Positions 58,386 to 64,000 of a stretch of DNA of 64,000 nt are shown one piece after another (position 1 is the first letter of the stretch; each line of letters starts with the position of its first letter). The DNA comes from Capillidium heterosporum (taxonomy: Eukaryota > Entomophthoromycota > Entomophthoromycetes > Entomophthorales > Capillidiaceae): positions 2,852,001-2,916,000 of the forward strand of contig WBMQ01000003.1 in NCBI GenBank assembly GCA_016630905.1, in the 5' to 3' direction. The notes beneath the pieces are model-generated. The model had not been told where the DNA came from and ran no database searches. It saw only the letters and a program-made list of their open reading frames with translations. The translations under genes were made by a program, and so were the position numbers.

Positions 58386-60250
58386 CTAAATCAATTTCTT
58401 CTTGCTAAGGACCCGATAGGTAGCAGCCTTAAGAGTAGCTATAGATTTCTCCAACTCCTTGGCCGTTAAAGCGATGGTTACGTTGTAACGGATGGAAGGT
58501 GAAATGGGTCTCAGCTCTTGAGTGGGGTGGTATTTGGCTCGGGTTAGCAGCACACCATCCTTTATACACTTTATAGCATAGTTAGCAAAAAATAAGTATA
58601 AAAAATTACTTCGTCAATAATCTCTTGCAAAATTTTAGAGACTCCCAGGATATCGAAGGATTCGACAATGTAGGGTAAGAGTCGTAAATGAATTACGGGA
58701 GAGTTACGGTACTGGTCGGTGGTAAGAGGTTGATAGTAGGGTACGGCTGATAGTGCCTTGTGGACCATCTGGATGTGCTCACGCAGCTGGCTCAGCTTCG
58801 TGGGGCCTTCTTCAACCAATTCCTTGACTCCTTCGATACCAGCAATGGTCAATGCAGCAGGTAAAGAGGCGGAAAAGACGTAACTTTGACCTGCCAATCT
58901 CTAAGAAATAAATAGAATGTACTCGGTTATATTTACCTGTCGTTCGATAATATCAGCAGTAGAAGCAGCAAAACCACCCGAAGCTGAAATAGAGTTACAC
59001 AAGGAACCAGAAACGATATCGATGTCAGGTAATCTAGCTAAAATTAGTTGATGGAAGTTCCAAAAAACTACCGGCAAGCTATAATGATCGGAGATACCGG
59101 CACCACGTGATCCCAAGATACCGAAGGAGAGCGATTCGTCTACAACGAGCCGGTACTTGTACTCGTACTTGAGCTTTACGATCTGGGGGAGGGGACACAA
59201 GTCACCTGTGTTGTAAAAAATACCTTCGGTGACGATAAACCTACGAGGAACCAAGCGGTGAGGAGCTTTCAAGTCGTCTTTTTGAATTTCCGATAAAATA
59301 CGTTCCAGATCCTCCATGTCATTGTGCTTGAAGTAACGGACGTTGGATCTAGAGATCTGGACCCCCTTCTGGATGGAAAAGTTGACACCTTCGTCGCTAA
59401 TTCCTTGTTAAATTTATATATATTATATGGCTACCAAATGATAAGGTCCCCACGCTTGGAGAAGCAAGGAATTACCGAAGATAACGTGGAGAATCCTTGT
59501 GAGTACAAGATAGCGCCTTCGGTACCCAAGAACTTGGCAATGTCATTTTCCAGTTGTACATGGATATCTGAATAAGGTCAGTTTGTAATGTAGAACATCA
59601 AGTACCTAAAGTTCCGTAGAACCCAGTAGGTCCACAGGTGCCAACACCATACTCTTTAACCGTTTCGATGGCTTTTTCCTTTAAAAGTTTAAGTATAAAA
59701 AGTATAAAATGGTACCTTGATCTTATCTGTGTTCAACATTCCCAAGAAATTGAAGCTTGCCAAATTCAACAATACCTTTCCATCTTTAAGTTTCTGCTTG
59801 GGGCCAAATTCGCTATTGACTTCAATTAATCATTACAAAATTTTATATTTACCTTGACAGCAATGGGATAGAACTCAGCTCCAACTTTTCAAATTCACTA
59901 AGTTCGTCAACCAAAGGTTCGGGTTCCCATTCATCAATAAGCTCGTCAATCTCCTTCTCCGACAATTTAACTTCGTTCTTGGAGTCGATACGGTAGGTCT
60001 TGGCGAAGATGTAGTGTAGTGCGAAGAAGACTAAGCCTATCTCCATAACGGTACGAATGGGGTCATTCTGATGGCTGTCGTAAATGTACTTCCAAAACCG
60101 TTCCGAAAATGGGATAGAGCTGGTCGAGTTTGCTAACAAACAAATGAACCTGTGGAAGATGGTACCACCACCTTCTTTACAGGTCTGGATAAATACTGAG
60201 GTTGGCTCTGACATGTTTAAAAGATAAAGGGCCCAAACCTTTTGGAACAT
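58386..60250 (-). CDS. LCB1: Serine palmitoyltransferase subunit 1 (Lcb1/SPTLC1)
   Basis: Non-catalytic subunit of the ER enzyme that condenses serine with palmitoyl-CoA, the first step of sphingolipid synthesis. Exons: 59853-60250, 59716-59812, 59606-59678, 59435-59567, 58937-59396, 58610-58900, 58386-58559 (541 residues). The N-terminal membrane segment is [15 protein letters not shown]; next come [69 protein letters not shown] and [10 protein letters not shown]. The PLP-lysine position is non-lysine, as expected for Lcb1. Two introns use a second AG to keep frame. An in-frame 39-nt stretch (59033-59071) resembles an unspliced intron, see findings. The start could be ATG 60250 or the in-frame ATG 12 codons later (MSEPT). 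Confidence 0.9.
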
Positions 60251-60656
60251 TTATAGGTTTGGTTGTCATTGTGGAGGATTGTTTTGTTGTCTTGATAGGT
60301 TGTGAAAGTTGGACCTCATTCGATTGGAGTTAATAATTCCGGTAAATGAATCCAGAATGTTTGTCGCATTTGAGAAATATTTTGGTAAGCTTGAATTAGC
60401 AAGCTGAAGTTTTGGCAACCAGATAGAGCTTACTTACTACATCGGCTTATCTTTACGACAGTGCTTTGAAGCAAATATCAGTTATAAAGCTACACAAAGT
60501 GTTTAAGTATAGGTTTTAGTTTGTTTAAATTTTATATAGAAAACAAATTTGATCAAAAGACATTTTAAATATACACCAGTTTACTAGATGAAAAGATAAA
60601 TACAAGAACTGCATATAAACCATTATGATTAAAAATAATTTTATTTTATTAAAATA
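60251..60656. other. Intergenic
   Basis: LCB1 promoter side and 3' flank of the RNase T2 copy; nothing else. Confidence 0.5.
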
Positions 60657-61396
60657 CTAAGTAGTCTTTCTAGGGTAGTTAATCTTCGAAGGGCACGATC
60701 CTGCCTTGCCTGAATCAGTAATGACATAGTCACTCTTCCCATTGACATAGAAGTATAACTGAATCTCACTGATGGCACCTCCTGAACAATTCAAAATAAC
60801 TTGAGCACCCAAACTACTCAAAGCGTTAGTAAAGGCAGTTTTCGTATATACCCTCCCTGGGACAATGTTAGCAGAAGCGAGCGTCTTATAAAGATCAAAC
60901 TTAGCTCTCAACTGTAATGCCTGATAAAATAATCTCTAACATCCTGGCCAGGTTCAAAGTTATCGTAACAACGGGGTTCGAAGGTAGATACACAAGTTCC
61001 ATGCTTACCCCACTCGTGCTGCCAGAAGGTGGGGTTATCGCCTTTGTACGAGGGCCAGTACGTGTTCATTTGGGATGAGAGCTGGGAGTCGACGTCGACG
61101 ATCTCTTGTAAGTTTGTATACTGACGGGAGTCATCGCATCCATCGACAGGTCCATAAGTTCCATCACAATTGTCTGGCCACAGGCCGTGTAAGGTGAATT
61201 GATTGTTGGGGCCGATACTGGGGATCCACTGCTGCGTCAATACGAGTAAACCCAAGCTGGGGCTGCAGCAGGTGTCGACATTTGAGGACATACAGGATCG
61301 GACGTTGGCGGGGCAGGTTATAGCCCTCGAAGTGTCGCTGATACTGAAGCCTAAAGCTAGTAGAGGGAGGAGGGTAAGTGTGAAAAAGGATTGCAT
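60657..61396 (-). pseudogene. RNase T2, copy 1, with one-base deletion
   Basis: Secreted T2-type ribonuclease gene, tandem duplicate of 62468-63208. A signal peptide (FTLTLLPLLALGF) and both catalytic blocks are intact: CAS I FTLHGLWPDNCDG and CAS II FWQHEWGKHGTC. After RDYF near 60,928 the frame fails: compared with copy 2, one base is missing in a T run, so the protein would end IRHYS at 162 residues. The remaining 84 codons (RAKFDLYKTL to the end) are open in the other frame and still about as conserved as the front, so the lesion is recent or an assembly error. A truncated product would lack the last beta strands and disulphides. Confidence 0.85.
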
Positions 61397-62467
61397 AGTG
61401 AGTAGCTGGTGTTTGGTTAACTTTTTATACGATCTTGCTGACCTTTATATACCTTAATAGCAAGGCTGGTTTAGTTGATCAGAAACATATCTAGTAAAAG
61501 ATGCCACAGGATCAACTTATTAATCTAAAACTTACTAAGTAAAGAATTGTATTCGCCATCGTGCCGTAAAAGCCAATTTATTCATCGTATTGAATATCGA
61601 TATAGTAGGAAAGCCAACAATTTAGATTACAATATACTTTAATTTTTGGGTCTCGAATATCAAAACATTTCTATATATACTTTGCTGTTTCTCTTTAGCA
61701 AAAGTAGCAAAAGTGCAATTAGCTGCGTGAATGTCTGAGTACCATGTGTATAGGCTTGGAGCCAGTGCTCTATCCCTTATGTTAAAACTGAGCTGATTCC
61801 ATTGGGTAGTGCAATTTGAATTTAAACAAGGACTCGATTGATTCTGATTGCAGAAGGATTTACTATTTTGACGTTTGGAGAAGATATCTCCAAGTTCACG
61901 TGCTGATGAAGTGGTGTAAAGCTGCTTTTGATTTGACGCTTTGATGTGAGGTAACCTTATATAGCTCTTTTGCTAACATGTCAGGATTATTTTTTATAAG
62001 TTAATGGCTTTCAACCTTTTGGCTATCGAATAACTACATTTAAGCTATCGGTATTGTTTTAAAATGCTAGTAGAAAATTTGTGCCACCACTGTTATAAAC
62101 AACTGGTAGATCTTGACTATACATCGAATCTTTCAATAAAACGGTGCTATCCTTTGAGCCGTTGTATTTTTAAACAGAAATCTATTTAATACTTGATTAT
62201 TCATTTGCACTTTTTGATAAGTATTGATAGCAATCTAGTAAAACCTTTTGCTTTGTTAACATCTTTGAAAATAAAACAACCAAGGCAAGTTTAAAGTCAA
62301 TTGGCCCAAATATTTACACAATATCTACATTACATCTAGAATCTATATAAAGGTTTAAATGTTTACAATTAAATTCATTTCAACATAAAGTAAATGAGAT
62401 ATTTATCCAATATAATACTAGGATAAATTGATCTACTAACCTATGTAACAAAACTTTATTTAAAACC
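61397..62467. other. Intergenic between RNase T2 copies
   Basis: Promoter of copy 1 (a TATATA-like run about 60 bp upstream) and 3' flank of copy 2. Nothing else seen. Confidence 0.45.
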
Positions 62468-63208
62468 CTACGTAGTTTTCTTAGGGTAGTTGATGTTAGA
62501 AGGACATGAATCAGCGTTGCTCGAACTGGTGATAACATAATCACTCTTGCCATTGACGTAGAAATACAGCTGAATTTCGCTAATAGTACTTCCTGAGCAT
62601 TTTAAAAGAACTTGAGCTCCCAAACTGCTCAAAGCCTTGGTAAATACTGCCTTTGTATAGACTCTCCCAGGTACAACATTAGCGGCAGCAAGCGTCTTGT
62701 ACAGATCAAACTTAGCTCTAAGTTCAAGGGCCTGCTTAAAGTAATCGCGGGCATCTTGACCAGCTTCGAAACTAGTGTAGCAGCGAGGCTCGAAAGTAGA
62801 TAGACAGGTACCATGCTTACCCCACTCATGCTGCCAGAATGCAGGGTTGTCACCCTTGTAGGAAGGCCAGTAGGTGTTCATCTGGTTCAAAAGTTGAGAG
62901 TCCTTGCTGACAATTTCTTGGAGATTGGTATACTGACGTGAAGCGTCACATCCATTCGAAGGTCCGTAGGATCCGTCACAGTTGTTGGGCCACAAACCGT
63001 GTAGAGTAAACTGGTTGTTGGGGCCATAGTTGGGGATCCACTGTAGAGATAACACGATCAAGCCTAACTTGGGGCTGCAGCAAGTGTCGATCGAAGATGA
63101 CATACAGGACCTAACGTTGACAGGACAGGTTATAGCCCTTGAGCTGTCGTTAAGGCTCAAAGCTGAAGCTAATAGGGGGAGTAGAGTCAAGGCGAAAGGA
63201 AACTTCAT
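62468..63208 (-). CDS. Secreted ribonuclease T2, copy 2 (intact)
   Basis: Intronless 246-residue T2 RNase, which cleaves single-stranded RNA through 2',3'-cyclic phosphates outside the cell or in the vacuole. Signal peptide about residues 1-18 (FALTLLPLLASALS). The catalytic histidine of CAS I is His70 in FTLHGLWP; CAS II holds His127, Glu128, Lys131 and His132 (FWQHEWGKHGTC). Many cysteines (CPVNVRSC, DTCCSP, NNCDG, NGCD, CYTSF) suit an extracellular disulphide-bonded enzyme. Its ending SCPSNINYPKKTT is matched in copy 1. Codons are C-rich. Role is likely phosphate/nucleotide scavenging. Confidence 0.93.
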   Translation of the reverse strand: MKFPFALTLLPLLASALSLNDSSRAITCPVNVRSCMSSSIDTCCSPKLGLIVLSLQWIPNYGPNNQFTLHGLWPNNCDGSYGPSNGCDASRQYTNLQEIVSKDSQLLNQMNTYWPSYKGDNPAFWQHEWGKHGTCLSTFEPRCYTSFEAGQDARDYFKQALELRAKFDLYKTLAAANVVPGRVYTKAVFTKALSSLGAQVLLKCSGSTISEIQLYFYVNGKSDYVITSSSNADSCPSNINYPKKTT

Positions 63209-64000
63209 GGTGGATATTGCAAGCGGTTCGTTGCTTTTTCACTTGGACATAGCTACATTTATATATTTTTTGTTGAAAAGGGTGGCTTGAGTTGTTCTAC
63301 AACTTACCAAGAAGAGTCTATTTTCAGATGTGCATGATGGAAGTTCAGGTACCTTGTGCCTATAGAAAATTTGATCTAGCATGGTGTTCGTTTATTAAAT
63401 TTGGCTGGAATAGTCGTCTTTATCCGACTTTCTAACTAAATATTACTCTTTATAGATCTAGTATGGTCAATCGATAGGAAGTATATGAAACTTAGCTAGC
63501 TGTTTAGATGCTATAACGACATGTGTGCCATCGTTATACCAGTTCCTTATCCCTTATGTCGAAGCAAGAAGTTTCTATTGGGCCATAAACTTTGAAATCA
63601 AACCTGTCACTTTGATTCACTGTGGAGATTGCGACCTAATTAATTCTTAATTTTAGCTAATATGCAAAAATGCACGTGCTACTCAAAGGGCAACGAAGCT
63701 GACTTTGGTAAGCTATTATTGTTGATGGACAGGTTAGCCAAACAACTACTTTCGGGCTTCTTCCGAAAGTTTTTGTTGACATAACGAGATCAAGTTCCCG
63801 GTTTTCTTTATCCCTACATCGACATACCCTCTAGTAGTGCCATCATGCCAAACCTAACCAATTGAATACATAACTATTATGAACGTGACGGGACTTTTTT
63901 GAACCAATTAATGCCTATAAAATTCATATAACAGATCTATGAGACACATGGCCTTAGCTCTGTAGTATGAGATATTTAATGCAATTAAATCTGAACCACA
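63209..64000. other. RNase T2 promoter and window end
   Basis: Contains a TATATATTT element about 50 bp upstream of the ATG. No further gene recognised. Confidence 0.45.

Noticed and set aside
59813-59852. A frameshift in LCB1 exon 1
   Set aside because: It first looked like a missing base, but using the second acceptor (TAG before CGAATTTGG) keeps the original frame with a normal 40-nt intron.
1-64000. tRNA genes, CRISPR arrays, prophage or bacterial operons
   Set aside because: No convincing A/B-box tRNA with a cloverleaf, no regular spaced repeats, and gene structure is eukaryotic throughout.

Overview
This is nuclear DNA of an AT-rich, intron-containing fungus. The evidence is eukaryotic genes with many very small GT-AG introns (34-61 nt, usually with a CTAAY-like branch site), a Zn(II)2Cys6 regulator, fungal-type TRA1, LCB1 and UPF0590 genes, and complex I genes (absent from Saccharomyces). 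A zygomycete-grade lineage such as Entomophthoromycotina/Conidiobolus would fit, but that is inference only. The standard genetic code reads all genes. No tRNA, rRNA, CRISPR array or intact transposon was seen.

Left third (1-25 kb): ordinary housekeeping genes separated by long AT-rich gaps. They are QCR6 (complex III hinge), a Rab5-type GTPase, the PIN-domain RNA nuclease SWT1, a two-AN1 zinc-finger protein with a CaaX end (ZFAND2-like), an unidentified tubby-like ORF, a universal-stress protein, a TMEM115-like membrane protein, NDUFA8, ARP3, a small basic protein and a mitochondrial Era GTPase. Summed exon lengths close exactly on a multiple of three in the multi-exon genes.

Middle (25-45 kb): a duplication-rich block. 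A Zn2Cys6 regulator and a UPF0590 gene form a unit repeated as decayed regulator plus second UPF0590 gene. A 1.57-kb, nearly perfect inverted repeat carries two copies of a CaMK-like kinase, 4.9 kb apart. One copy is complete. The other is cut inside intron 1 and lacks the glycine loop and catalytic lysine. YTH1/CPSF30 lies between the arms, and LSM12 lies to the right.

Right third (45-64 kb): the 11.5-kb TRA1 gene (SAGA/NuA4 scaffold pseudokinase), LCB1 (serine palmitoyltransferase), and two tandem secreted RNase T2 genes, one frameshifted.

Most unusual observation: TRA1 is otherwise full-length (about 3,750 codons) but its reading frame moves by +1 eight times, always in the same direction. 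YTH1 has one more +1 step exactly inside zinc finger 1, and the Zn2Cys6 regulator probably has another. LSM12 and the intact kinase have 5' ends that would also be repaired by +1. Either this assembly carries one-sided single-base insertions, or the organism tolerates or programmes +1 frameshifting. Reads and peptides would settle it.
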